Source of the DNA: Jeongeupia chitinilytica
Lineage (GTDB): Bacteria; Pseudomonadota; Gammaproteobacteria; Burkholderiales; Chitinibacteraceae
Direction of reading: 5' to 3'
DNA: 64,000 nt
Assembly: GCF_014652315.1 (NCBI RefSeq)
Contig: NZ_BMYO01000007.1
Coordinates: 227,471 to 291,470, forward strand
The translations under genes and the position numbers were made by a program. Below, one piece after another: positions 41,591-50,610 of this stretch. The notes under the pieces were generated by a model. It was given only the letters and a program-made list of their open reading frames with translations. It was not told the DNA's origin and ran no database searches. The stretch's first letter is position 1. Every line of letters starts with the position of its first letter.

Positions 41591-44131
41591 TTACTTGATG
41601 GACTTGATCAGGTCCTGGCACTCGGCGGCGCTGACGTTCTCGCCGCATGTGGCGATCTGGTCCTGCGGCTTGCCGTCGGCGGTGTCGGTCACGAGCTTGT
41701 TGCCGAGCACGTGGTTGACCGCGTTGAGGTTGTAGCCGTTGTCCTGCTCGATCTGCCAGAAGAACACCCCGCCCAGGCCCTTGTCCTTCGCGTATTGCGC
41801 CTTCAGGCCGGCGGTGCGCGGGGTTTCCGTGGTGATGAACGACCAGCCCGAGGCGCCGATCGGGTTCACCATGAAGTCCGCGTTGGTGAGCTTGTCGGTG
41901 TACAGGTGGTAGCCGTTGCGCGGCTTGATGTCCTTGTCCAGATAGTTCTGGTACAGGTCATAGCCCTCGACCACGCCGGCTTCCCAGCTGCCGACGCCGG
42001 CGATGCCGGTGATGAAGGCCGCACCGGTCCACTTCGGATCACCAAAGCTTGAATCGCCCTTCAGGCCGTTGGTGTACTCGGTGATGTCGCCCGGCAGGAT
42101 GGCTTTCGAGCGGTGGTAGTTGGCCACGCCGATCATCATCTTGTTGAACGGCACGTTGTACTGATTGTGCAGGTACTCGATGGTCGAGCTGGCCGAGGTG
42201 CCGGTGGACGAACCATTGGCGTTCGGATTGACGTTCAGCGGCGTGTGGTGGCTGATGTTGCGCTCCCATGCCCCGGTCAGGTCATACGTCATCACGTACA
42301 GCCGGTCGAGGTAGAGATTGATGTTGGCCCAGTCCAGCTTGTCCAGCGGGCCCTTGGTCGCCGGGATCGCCGAAGACAGACGGTACTTCTTGCCGGTCTT
42401 CACCGTCAGCCAGTCCATCGCTGCGCGCAGGTCTTTCAAGAGCTGCAGATAGTTCTGCGGATCTTCCGGACGCGACATGCCGACGACGGCGCCATCGGTC
42501 GCCGGGTATTCCCAGTCGATGTCGATGCCGTCGAAGTCATAGCGCTCGAGGAAGGCGACGATCGAGTCGACGAATACCTTGCGGCGGGTCGGATCGGATG
42601 CCATCCAGCCGAAGCCTTCCGACAGCGTCCAGCCGCCGACCGAGAGGTCCAGATGCAGGTTCGGATTGGCCTTGCGCAGGTTGTACAGCACGCCGAACAC
42701 GCCACCGACATCGTCCTTGCCGATCTCGTACATGCCTTCGGTGCCGGAGATCTTCGCGACCTGGCCACCCGGCTGGTTGCGCAGGAACGCGGCTTCGTAG
42801 TCGGCCATCGCCATCGCGCCGTCCGGCAGCTTGGTCGTGCCAAGGCCGCAGGTGCGGTTGACCGCCGCCGGTGCGGTGGTCGGGAAGCCCGGGTCCTGGG
42901 TGTTCTTGGCGGCCGGGAAGCAGATGCCGGCGAAACCGTAGACCAGGCGGTCGAGGTTCTGCACCGGCAGCTTCGAGAAGTCGAAGCGGCGGCCGTAGAT
43001 CGCCCAGTCACCGAGGTAGGCCACACGTTCCTGGCCGGCCTGGTTGCTGTAGACGTTGTGCTGCAGTGGCAGGCTGCCCGGCGCCAGCTTGGCGACGCGC
43101 GCACCGGTGTCCGAATCGAAGCCCGGATGGTTGCCGCCCGGATCGGTGGCCGGATTGATGCCGCCGCGCGTGCCGGCCGGGGCCGTTGAGGCGGAGTTGG
43201 CGATACGGGCTGCGCCGATGGCTCCGGCCGGTTTGACGGTGGCCGTATTCGGGTTGCCGGTGACCGGCTTGGCGGTGCCGTAGTCGATGTTGTTCGGCAC
43301 GCTGACCGGGCACAGGTCGGCCTTCGGCACGCCGACGATCTGCCACTGGTTGGTGTAGACGGTGCTGTCCGGCGGAATCGCATAGGTATCGACCAGCGCC
43401 TGGTAAGCGGCGCCCTTGTAGCCGACGACCTTGCCCTTCGGATAGATCTTGGTGGCGACCCAGTCCGGTGCGCAGAACGGCGCGGTCGGGGCCGGGGTCG
43501 GGCTGGGGCCGCCCGGGGTCGGCGTCGGCGTGCTGCCGCCGCACGCGGTATCCGGCTGCCACAGCGACGGCACGCTGGCCGGCTCCCAGCCGGTTTGCGC
43601 GGTATGGGTTACCAGTGCCTTGTAGCTGTTGCCGTTGTACAGCACCGATTTGCCGGCGGTGACGGCCAGGCCCGGTGCCCAGACCGGGCAGCTCGACGGT
43701 GCCGGGGTCGGAACGGGTGTCGGCGCCGGTGTCGGAGCGGGCGTCGGAGCGGGCGTCGGAGCGGGCGTCGGAGCGGGCGTCGGAGCGGGCGTCGGAGCGG
43801 GCGTCGGAGCGGGCGTCGGAGCCGGTGTCGGAGCCGGTGTCGGCGCAGGTGTCGGAGCCGGTGTCGGAGCGGGCGTCGGCGTCGGCGTGCCGCCGGTGAC
43901 GCCGAGGTCCTTCCACAATGTCGGCGTCGATGCCGGATTCCAGCCGGCGCCGGCATAGGCGGTATGGGTGACCAGTGCCTGATAATCGTGGCCGTTGTAG
44001 CTGACCGTGGTACCCGCGGTATAGGTACTGCCTTCCTGCCAGGCCGGGGCGGCGTGGGCGATCATGACGCCGGCGGCCATCAGCAGGGCTGCACAGAGCC
44101 GGGTGGCGCTGGCATGTTGTTTTTTGTTCAT
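41591..44131 (-). CDS. Large secreted GH18 chitinase with three chitin-binding modules
   Basis: 846 residues. Signal peptide MNKKQHASATRLCAALLMAA to AHA. CBM5/12-type module 1 (APAWQEGSTYTAGTTVSYNG), an APTP repeat linker, module 2 (AVTAGKSVLYNGNSYKAL) and module 3 (IYPKGKVVGYKGAAYQALV) come next. A large GH18 catalytic region has LSVGGWTLSEGFGW, catalytic DGIDIDWEYPA, YVMTYDLTGAW and a long insertion, as in ChiA-type (subfamily A) processive enzymes. The ATG at 44131 has GGAG upstream; a longer frame has no signal peptide. Confidence 0.95.
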   Translation of the reverse strand: MNKKQHASATRLCAALLMAAGVMIAHAAPAWQEGSTYTAGTTVSYNGHDYQALVTHTAYAGAGWNPASTPTLWKDLGVTGGTPTPTPAPTPAPTPAPTPAPTPAPTPAPTPAPTPAPTPAPTPAPTPAPTPAPTPAPTPVPTPAPSSCPVWAPGLAVTAGKSVLYNGNSYKALVTHTAQTGWEPASVPSLWQPDTACGGSTPTPTPGGPSPTPAPTAPFCAPDWVATKIYPKGKVVGYKGAAYQALVDTYAIPPDSTVYTNQWQIVGVPKADLCPVSVPNNIDYGTAKPVTGNPNTATVKPAGAIGAARIANSASTAPAGTRGGINPATDPGGNHPGFDSDTGARVAKLAPGSLPLQHNVYSNQAGQERVAYLGDWAIYGRRFDFSKLPVQNLDRLVYGFAGICFPAAKNTQDPGFPTTAPAAVNRTCGLGTTKLPDGAMAMADYEAAFLRNQPGGQVAKISGTEGMYEIGKDDVGGVFGVLYNLRKANPNLHLDLSVGGWTLSEGFGWMASDPTRRKVFVDSIVAFLERYDFDGIDIDWEYPATDGAVVGMSRPEDPQNYLQLLKDLRAAMDWLTVKTGKKYRLSSAIPATKGPLDKLDWANINLYLDRLYVMTYDLTGAWERNISHHTPLNVNPNANGSSTGTSASSTIEYLHNQYNVPFNKMMIGVANYHRSKAILPGDITEYTNGLKGDSSFGDPKWTGAAFITGIAGVGSWEAGVVEGYDLYQNYLDKDIKPRNGYHLYTDKLTNADFMVNPIGASGWSFITTETPRTAGLKAQYAKDKGLGGVFFWQIEQDNGYNLNAVNHVLGNKLVTDTADGKPQDQIATCGENVSAAECQDLIKSIK
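43731..43814. repeat. Seven perfect tandem copies of a 12-mer in the chitinase linker
   Basis: GTCGGAGCGGGC repeated seven times without mismatch, with degenerate copies on both sides (about 43700-43890). Encodes Ala-Pro-Thr-Pro units. Perfect identity suggests recent expansion or ongoing slippage. Confidence 0.9.
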
Positions 44132-44465
44132 CGTTCTCCGTCCTACTTGTTGTCTATGAATGTCTTCATTGCGCAATTCAGTCTTGCGAAATGAACCTTC
44201 ATTTTTTCTGTCTATCGGCTTTGCCTCAATGGCGTGCACACCCCGAATGTCACGCAGAAATAGCCGGTTATCCAATTGGTATCAGTAGCGGCGCCAGGAA
44301 GAGACCAGTTTGCAATCCGCACGGGCCGCCGCTGCGGCCGGGGCGGCGGGGGATGCGGTAAAATCCGCCGCAACACCAATTCAAGCGCCGGCCGCCGAAC
44401 GGCAAGAACCGATCGACGACCTGCACGTCTACCCCAATGTATTTGCACATTTCCGGCCGCCTGCC
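44132..44465. other. Divergent gap between chitinase and earP
   Basis: No credible gene. It should contain the promoters of the large chitinase (leftward) and of earP (rightward); a TAAAAT at 44359-44364 is a possible -10 for earP. Confidence 0.45.
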
Positions 44466-45641
44466 ATGGATCGCCAGACCGTACCCAACCTCTCCTCACC
44501 GGGCCGCAGCGTGACCGCCCGCCGCTGGGACGTGTTCTGCAAGGTGGTCGACAATTTCGGCGACATCGGCGTGTGCTGGCGTCTGGCGCGGCAGCTGCAC
44601 GACGAACACGGCATCCACGTCGTGCTGTGGCTGGATGACCCGGCGAGCCTTGCCAGGCTGTGTCCGGATGCGTCGGCGCACGCGCGTACCCAGTGGCTGG
44701 ACGGCGTGACCGTCGAGCGCTGGGACGATGCCACCGTGGTCGACGAGCTCGGCGAAGTCGTCGTCGAGGCTTTCGCCTGTACCGTACCGGCATCGGCGAT
44801 CGCGCTGATGCGGACGCTGGCGCCGCCGCCGGTCTGGCTGAATCTGGAATACCTGTCGGCCGAGGACTGGGTCGGCGGGTGTCACCGCCTGGCCAGCCCG
44901 CAGGGCCACGGATTGCAGAAGTTCTTCTTCTTTCCCGGTTTCACCGCCGACACCGGTGGGCTGATCGCCGAGCGCGAAACGCTGGCGGCCCGGGCCGGCT
45001 GGGGGGCGCATGCACGTGCGCATCTGCTGGGAGCGCTCAAGGTAAAACCACGGGACGGCGCCTTGCTGGTGTCGCTGTTTGCCTACGAGAACGACGCGCT
45101 TGCCGGCCTGCTCGACGCCTGGGCGGGCGGCGACGCACCGATCCACTGTCTGGTACCGGAAGGGCGCATCCTGCCGCAACTGCTGGCCTGGCTGGGTGAA
45201 CCGCTTGCGGTCGGCGAGACCGTGGCGCGCGGCGCGTTGACGGTCAGCGTGCTGCCTTTCGTGCGCCAGAGCGATTACGACCGGCTGCTGTGGAGTTGCG
45301 ACCTCAACTTCGTGCGCGGCGAGGACAGTTTCGTTCGTGCGCAATGGGCGAGGACGCCGCTGGTCTGGCACATCTACCGTCAGGATGAGGAGGCCCACCT
45401 GATCAAGCTCGACGCGTGGCTGGCGCTCTGGCTGGCCGGTTTGCCGCAGCCGGTGCGGCAGGCCACGACCGACTTCATCCATGCCTGGAACCGCGGCCTG
45501 GATGCCGGCGCGGCCTGGCCACGCTTCGCCGCTGCGCTGCCGCAACTGCGCATGCACGCCGGTCCCTGGGCCGAGCGTCTGCTCGCCAACGGCAATTTGG
45601 CCGACAATCTGGTCAACTTCACGCAGGCCAAGTTAAAATAG
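44466..45641 (+). CDS. earP: EF-P arginine rhamnosyltransferase
   Basis: 391 residues from the ATG at 44466 (a GTG at 44511 would begin nearer to the conserved part). The N-terminal motif WDVFCKVVDNFGDIGVCWRL, AFACTVPASA, NLEYLSAEDWV, FFFFPGFTADTGGL and the C-terminal nucleotide-sugar site QSDYDRLLWSCDLNFVRGED are characteristic of EarP (GT-B fold). It transfers rhamnose from dTDP-rhamnose to Arg32 of EF-P. Its target gene follows directly. Confidence 0.94.
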   Translation: MDRQTVPNLSSPGRSVTARRWDVFCKVVDNFGDIGVCWRLARQLHDEHGIHVVLWLDDPASLARLCPDASAHARTQWLDGVTVERWDDATVVDELGEVVVEAFACTVPASAIALMRTLAPPPVWLNLEYLSAEDWVGGCHRLASPQGHGLQKFFFFPGFTADTGGLIAERETLAARAGWGAHARAHLLGALKVKPRDGALLVSLFAYENDALAGLLDAWAGGDAPIHCLVPEGRILPQLLAWLGEPLAVGETVARGALTVSVLPFVRQSDYDRLLWSCDLNFVRGEDSFVRAQWARTPLVWHIYRQDEEAHLIKLDAWLALWLAGLPQPVRQATTDFIHAWNRGLDAGAAWPRFAAALPQLRMHAGPWAERLLANGNLADNLVNFTQAKLK

Positions 45642-45690
45642 CGAGTTATTTCAAACTCCAACCGCCATTTTTGCTGTTCAGGAATCCTGC

Positions 45691-46257
45691 ATGAAAACCG
45701 CACAAGAAGTCCGCCCGGGTAATGTGATCATGGTCGACGGCCAGCCGCTCGTCGTTCAGAAAGCCGAATACAACAAGTCGGGCCGCAACTCGGCCGTCGT
45801 GAAAATGAAGATGAAGAACCTGCTGTCCGACGCGCCGTCGGAAGCGGTTTACAAGGCCGACGACAAGTTCGACGTGGTCGTGCTCGACAAGAAGGAGTGC
45901 ACCTACTCCTACTTCGCCGATCCGATGTACGTGTTCATGGACACCGAATACAACCAGTACGAAGTCGAAGCCGAGAACGTCGGCGAAGCCGTCAACTTCA
46001 TCGTCGACGGCATGGACGACGTGTGTGAAGTGACCTTCTACGAAGGCAAGGCCATCTCGGTCGAACTGCCGACGACCATCGTCCGCGAAATCGAGTACAC
46101 CGAGCCGGCCGTCCGCGGCGATACCTCGGGCAAGGTGATGAAGCCGGGCAAGCTCAAGGGCTCGGGCTACGAGCTGCCGGTGGCGGCCTTCATCGAAATC
46201 GGTGACCGCATCGAAATCGACACCCGCACCTACGAGTTCAAGAAGCGCGCTGCCTGA
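45691..46257 (+). CDS. efp: Elongation factor P (Arg32 type)
   Basis: 188 residues, full length. KTAQEVRPGNVIMVDGQPLV start; the modified loop is KSGRNS, placing Arg at position 32 where E. coli has Lys34. This is the EarP-dependent class. C-terminal signature ends with GDRIEIDTRTYEF. It rescues ribosomes stalled at polyproline, relevant here because several neighbours have Pro-rich stretches. TTAAAATAGC just upstream may be an internal promoter. Confidence 0.97.
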   Translation: MKTAQEVRPGNVIMVDGQPLVVQKAEYNKSGRNSAVVKMKMKNLLSDAPSEAVYKADDKFDVVVLDKKECTYSYFADPMYVFMDTEYNQYEVEAENVGEAVNFIVDGMDDVCEVTFYEGKAISVELPTTIVREIEYTEPAVRGDTSGKVMKPGKLKGSGYELPVAAFIEIGDRIEIDTRTYEFKKRAA

Positions 46258-46278
46258 GCGGCCTTGCGTCCACGACAG

Positions 46279-46304
46279 AACGGCCACCTTCGGGTGGCCG
46301 TTTT
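46279..46304 (+). terminator. Terminator after efp
   Basis: AACGGCCACC-TTCG-GGTGGCCGTT stem with following TT; ends the earP-efp transcript. Confidence 0.85.
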
Positions 46305-46326
46305 GCTTGTCCGGCGCCTGTCGGGG

Positions 46327-47418
46327 CTATTCCTTCGCCGAAGGCTGGCGGGTGGCGATTTCCTTCTGGATCGCCTCGAGTGCCGCACGGGCTTCGTCGG
46401 CCTGCTTTTCGGCGTGGGCCAGATCGCTTGCCGCGTCGTTTTCCACCGTGGTGACCAGATGCTCGGCCGCCGCGTCGTCGACGCCGAGCTCCTCGTGCGA
46501 CAGCCCGAGCGAGCGCTCGGCCGCGCGCTGCTGGTACTGGTGGTAGGCCGGCAGCGCGACGGCGGCCATGATGCCGATCATCGCAACCAGGATCAGCGAG
46601 CCGGCGGCGCCGGTGCCGGCGTTCGGTACGAACAGCGCCAGCACGAAGGCCATGGGATTGCGGCCCGGCATGACCGGTTCGCGCCCGGCCGACAGTTCCT
46701 GCACGGCGTACATGCGCTTGGTCAGCCACGGATAGCTCGATACCAGTTCGTGGAACGACATCCAGAAGCCGCGTGACCAGTCGATCTGGCCGCTGTAACG
46801 CCGGACATCGACCTGGCGATAGCTGCCGCCGGCGGCCAGCGTGGCGATCGCGCGCTGGGCATCGAGCGGATTGTCGCAGCAGGCCAGACCGTGACGATCG
46901 CAGGTGTACTCCTGCGCGCGACGGTAAGCGGCGCCGAGGAAGGGAATCCAGCCGACGATCATCAGGAACGGTGACCAGTTCAGGTGGTTGCGGCGCAGGT
47001 GGCCGAGCTCGTGACCGATGTAGAAGTCGATGGCTTCGGGATGGTCTTCGAGCGCATCGAGGACCGATGAAAACAGCACGATGTAGCGGCGGCCGAGGAA
47101 TTTGGTGGCCAGGGCATTGAGCATGCCGTCGGCTTGCAGCACGAAGGCATCGGGCACGTCGCGGATCTGCAGTTTGTGCGCACAGTGCTGGATGCGCTGA
47201 TGCAGCTGCGGCAGCTGTTCGGCGGTGACGTGGACCGCGGTACCGCGCAGGTAGGAAATGAACGCCGACTGCGTGACGAGATAAACCAGAAAGCCCATCA
47301 GCACGTACAGCAGCGCGATCCCCAGCGTGCAGACAATCAGGACGAGCCAGACCAGACTTGCCAGCACCATCATGATCGCGAACAGCGATTTTTCTTTTGC
47401 GTAAACCAGTTCCATCAT
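46327..47418 (-). CDS. M48-family membrane metalloprotease with a pilin-like C-terminal helix
   Basis: 363 residues. Two N-terminal membrane helices (about 12-50), the M48 zinc motif HELGH (136-140) and the third ligand Glu170 (AQEYTCDRHG). A C-terminal helix SLILVAMIGIMAAVALPAYHQYQQRA (about 274-298) reads like the N-terminal helix of a type IV pilin, though internal and without a cleavage site. An Ala/Glu coiled-coil tail closes it. HtpX-like membrane quality control is plausible. Start is ATGATG after GGGGCGG. Confidence 0.85.
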   Translation of the reverse strand: MMELVYAKEKSLFAIMMVLASLVWLVLIVCTLGIALLYVLMGFLVYLVTQSAFISYLRGTAVHVTAEQLPQLHQRIQHCAHKLQIRDVPDAFVLQADGMLNALATKFLGRRYIVLFSSVLDALEDHPEAIDFYIGHELGHLRRNHLNWSPFLMIVGWIPFLGAAYRRAQEYTCDRHGLACCDNPLDAQRAIATLAAGGSYRQVDVRRYSGQIDWSRGFWMSFHELVSSYPWLTKRMYAVQELSAGREPVMPGRNPMAFVLALFVPNAGTGAAGSLILVAMIGIMAAVALPAYHQYQQRAAERSLGLSHEELGVDDAAAEHLVTTVENDAASDLAHAEKQADEARAALEAIQKEIATRQPSAKE

Positions 47419-47517
47419 CCGCCCCGTCGTTCGGTCAAAAGCCTCATGGTGGCGAAATATTTCTTTAATAGAAAGAAACAAGGCAGTCGGTGTTGGAAAT
47501 GGCGCAGCCAATAAAAA

Positions 47518-47539
47518 AGCCCCGGCCGAGGCCGGGGCT
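47518..47539 (-). terminator. Terminator of the fourth chitinase
   Basis: AGCCCCGGCC and GGCCGGGGCT perfect stem with T6 on the minus strand, 25 bp after the stop. Confidence 0.88.
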
Positions 47540-47563
47540 GTCAATGATGGAGGCCCTGCGCGC

Positions 47564-49600
47564 TTACTGGTTGATGTTGGCCATCGCCTTGGTCAGCGTT
47601 GCGTTGGCATCGTCACCGTCGAGCGACCAGCTGAACAGACCGCCCAGGCCGTTGGCCTTGACGTAGTCGGCCTTGGTGGCGATGACCGACGCGTCGTCGT
47701 AGCTGTAGAAGGTGTCGCTGTCGAACTTCCACAGCTGCTTGGTCACCGGGTGGACATAGGTCTGGCCCGGCGCGTTCACCAGCAGGCGATAGTCCTGGTA
47801 GCCCGGCTCGTCGCACGGCGTGCTGTAGCACTTGCCGGCCTTGGTGCCCTGCTGGTACAGACCGTTGCCGTTCGGACCCGCTGCCACACCGCTCCAGCCG
47901 CGACCGTAGTACGGGATGCCGACGTTGAGCTTGTTGGCCGGCATGCCGTTCTGGACCAGGTACTTGATCGCATAGTCGGTGTTGTAATACTGCGCCGGCG
48001 TACCTGCGTACGGATCGGCCGGATCGGCGAACAGGTTCGAGTGGAAGGTTGCTGCGCCCGGCAGTTCCCACGAGCCGTGATAGTCGTAGTTCATCACGTT
48101 GACCCAGTCGAGGTACTGGCTGTACTTGGCCGGCTCGGTATTGTCGATCTTGTCCTTGCCCGCGCCGATGGCTGCGGTCAGCACGTAACGCTTGCCGTTG
48201 GTGGTGCCGATTGCATCGAGCTGGCTGCGGAACTCGGCCATCAGCAAGGTGAAGTTCTGCTTGTCGGCCGCGCTGCTGGTGTTGTACGGCTGACCGCCAC
48301 CGCCCGGGTATTCCCAGTCGATGTCGATACCGTCGAAGATGCCTGCAGCTGCGCCTGCACCACCGGCCGGATCGCCGCCGGACTTCTTCAGGTTGCCCTT
48401 GATGTAGACGTCGATGCACGAGCTCACCAGTGCCTTGCGGCCGGCGTCGGTTGCGGCTGCCGCCGAGAACCACTTGGACCAGGTCCAGCCGCCCAGCGAG
48501 ATCACCACCTTCAGGTTCGGGTACTTGGCCTTCAGCTGTTTGAGCTGGTTGAAGTTGCCCTTGAGCTTGTTTTCCCAGACGTCGGCCACGCCGCTGACCG
48601 ACTGGTTGGCCGCGTAGTCCATCTGGTAGTCGGCCCAGGCATCGCCGCCGGTACCGGCATCCGATGCGTTCGGGTTGGTTGCACCCGGTTCGGCCTTGTT
48701 GATGCCGCTGTCGCACTTGTAGGTGCCGTCGGCTTGCTTGTAGATGTTGCCGAACGAGTAGTTGATGAAGTCGAGCTTGGCGGCTGCACCACTGGTGTCG
48801 ATTTCCTTCACGAAGTAGGCACGGTCATACACGCCCCACTGGGTGAAGTACGAGCCGGTCAGCTTCTTGCCCGACGGAGTCGGAGCGGGGGTCGGGACAG
48901 GCGTCGGAGTCGGAGCCGGAGTCGGAGCCGGAGTCGGAGCCGGAGTCGGAGCCGGAGTCGGGACCGGAGTCGGAGCCGGAGTCGGAGCCGGGGTCGGAGC
49001 CGGAGTCGGGACCGGAGTCGGAGCCGGAGCCGGAGTCGGGGTCGGAGCCGGCGTCGGAGCAGGCGTCGGCGTGCTGCCGCAAGCGCCGAGGTCGGTCCAC
49101 GGCTGGCCGTCACCGGTGTTGCTCGACGGCACGTTGCCCTGCGTCCACCACTTGGCCTGATAGTTGCGGCCGTTATAGGTCACCTTGGTACCGCCGTTGT
49201 AGGCGGTGCTGCTCGACCAGGTCGCGAAGCAGGCGCCCGACGGTGTGGGCGCAGGCGTCGGCGCCGGTGTTGCCGCGGGAGTGGGGGCCGGCGTCGGTGC
49301 GGGCGTCGGGGCCGCGGTCGGCGTCGGAGCCGGGGTGGGTGCTGCGGTCGGTGTCGGGCTCGGCGTACCGGTGCTGGCACCGATCAGCTTCCACAGCGTC
49401 GGGCTCGAGGCCGGGTTCCAGTTGGCGCCGACGTAGGCGGTATGGGTGACCAGTGCCTGGTAATCGTTTCCGCTATAGGACACGTAGGTGCCGGCGGTAT
49501 AGGTCTGGCCTTCCTGCCATGCGGGGTAGGCGGCAAAAGCCTGTACGGCAAACAGGGCCGCAGGTAGCGCAGCCAAGGCAAAACGACGGTGGTGCAACAT
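47564..49600 (-). CDS. Secreted GH18 chitinase with two chitin-binding modules (paralogue)
   Basis: 678 residues. Signal peptide MLHHRRFALAALPAALFAVQ to AFA. CBM5/12-type module nearly identical to that of the 26724-28721 chitinase (AYPAWQEGQTYTAGTYVSYS), linker, second module (YNGGTKVTYNGRNYQAKWW), long APTP linker and GH18 barrel with VISLGGWTWSKWF, DGIDIDWEYPG and MNYDYHGSW. Clearly a duplicate of that gene with a different middle module. AAGGAGA sets the start. Confidence 0.95.
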   Translation of the reverse strand: MLHHRRFALAALPAALFAVQAFAAYPAWQEGQTYTAGTYVSYSGNDYQALVTHTAYVGANWNPASSPTLWKLIGASTGTPSPTPTAAPTPAPTPTAAPTPAPTPAPTPAATPAPTPAPTPSGACFATWSSSTAYNGGTKVTYNGRNYQAKWWTQGNVPSSNTGDGQPWTDLGACGSTPTPAPTPAPTPTPAPAPTPVPTPAPTPAPTPAPTPVPTPAPTPAPTPAPTPAPTPTPVPTPAPTPSGKKLTGSYFTQWGVYDRAYFVKEIDTSGAAAKLDFINYSFGNIYKQADGTYKCDSGINKAEPGATNPNASDAGTGGDAWADYQMDYAANQSVSGVADVWENKLKGNFNQLKQLKAKYPNLKVVISLGGWTWSKWFSAAAATDAGRKALVSSCIDVYIKGNLKKSGGDPAGGAGAAAGIFDGIDIDWEYPGGGGQPYNTSSAADKQNFTLLMAEFRSQLDAIGTTNGKRYVLTAAIGAGKDKIDNTEPAKYSQYLDWVNVMNYDYHGSWELPGAATFHSNLFADPADPYAGTPAQYYNTDYAIKYLVQNGMPANKLNVGIPYYGRGWSGVAAGPNGNGLYQQGTKAGKCYSTPCDEPGYQDYRLLVNAPGQTYVHPVTKQLWKFDSDTFYSYDDASVIATKADYVKANGLGGLFSWSLDGDDANATLTKAMANINQ
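48880..49072. repeat. Dodecamer repeat encoding the APTP linker
   Basis: Tandem GTCGGAGCCGGA-type units, about 15 copies with scattered changes (GGGACC variants give Val-Pro), in the fourth chitinase. Confidence 0.88.
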
Positions 49601-50117
49601 TGCTCAATCTCCTTCCAGGAATGGAAGCCGGGTGGATGGTGTATTGGTCTTATCCCGGCACGGTTGTCGCCATCATGGGCAACAGTCGAGCATTAGCTTC
49701 GATGCGGCGACCCGGCGTCAATCTGGAGGAGGAAGGGGGGAGAAGCTGGAATGTTGCTGCGTGGCAATGGTGGTGAAGGGGAACTACTTTTCGTGATGGC
49801 GCGGTGGCCGGTTTTCTTTTTTTAAAACAGTGATGTATCCGATTGGCGTGTCCGGAGAAAATGTAGTCATCGGACTGAACTTTTCCTGATTTTGATGCTC
49901 TCGCTACGGTTGACAGCCATTGGTCGTGGACTAATGGCCCGGATGCGTCGTACTGATGACGCACCTCGCGGCCGGCCTTGGCCATGCGGTAGCCGGGGGC
50001 CACGTGCCCAAGTGGTTCTTTTTTAGGCTGGCAAAAAGGGGGAGATAAGACCAGTTGGAGGCCGGAGTGCGGCCGCAGGGGATGGTGTGCGCGGGTTTTC
50101 CGGCGGATACGGGCAAT
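49601..50117. other. Long non-coding region upstream of the fourth chitinase
   Basis: About 520 bases with no convincing gene. In the leader, GCCGGG (49628-49633 region) and CCCGGC (49653-49659 region) can pair. The AT-rich part around 49800-49900 may hold the promoter. Confidence 0.45.
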
Positions 50118-50147
50118 AAAAAACCCCGACCGGGGTCGGGGTTTTTT
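50118..50147 (-). terminator. Terminator of rpsT
   Basis: AAAAAACCCCGACC and GGTCGGGGTTTTTT form a perfect 14-bp stem with T6 after it. Confidence 0.92.
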
Positions 50148-50164
50148 GCTTCCTGCAAGTCTGC

Positions 50165-50431
50165 TTAAGCAGCCATTGCCTTCACGGCAGCGGACAGACG
50201 GCTCTTGTGACGAGCTGCCTTGTTCTTGTGGAAGATGTTCTTGTCGGCAATGCTGTCGATGATCGACACCGATGCCTGGTAGGTCGCTTGTGCGGCAGCC
50301 TTGTCACCAGCTTCGATCGCCTTCAGCACCTTCTTGATCGCGGTGCGGAACGCCGAACGCTGGCTGGCATTGTGTTGGCGGGCTTGTTCAGCCTGACGCG
50401 CACGCTTGCGAGCTTGGGCGCTGTTAGCCAT
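50165..50431 (-). CDS. rpsT: Ribosomal protein bS20
   Basis: 88 residues, Lys/Arg/Ala rich: MANSAQARKRARQAEQAR, then RSAFRTAIKKVLKAIEAGDK and NIFHKNKAARHKSRLSAAVK. Standard length. Divergent from murJ, a common arrangement in proteobacteria. Confidence 0.97.
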   Translation of the reverse strand: MANSAQARKRARQAEQARQHNASQRSAFRTAIKKVLKAIEAGDKAAAQATYQASVSIIDSIADKNIFHKNKAARHKSRLSAAVKAMAA

Positions 50432-50610
50432 ATTCTGTCAACTCCAAATAACGGATGTGGTTGGAAATCGGGCGTGGCCCGAAGCCAGCCTTGAAAACCC
50501 GCGATTTTATCGCTTCATGCCGGTCGGCGCAAGTCCGGATACAAATACGCACTGTCCGGCCTGGCCGGACGGCGTATGATCCGCTGCGTTTCCCAAGTCG
50601 TCTGGCTGCC

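Noticed and set aside
44132..44300. c-di-GMP-type riboswitch before the large chitinase
   Set aside because: A GGCAAAGCC-like segment caught the eye, but the other conserved GEMM elements are missing.
49650..50158. Two short minus-strand frames upstream of rpsT
   Set aside because: One runs into the rpsT terminator region and neither has a ribosome site or domain; treated as non-coding.
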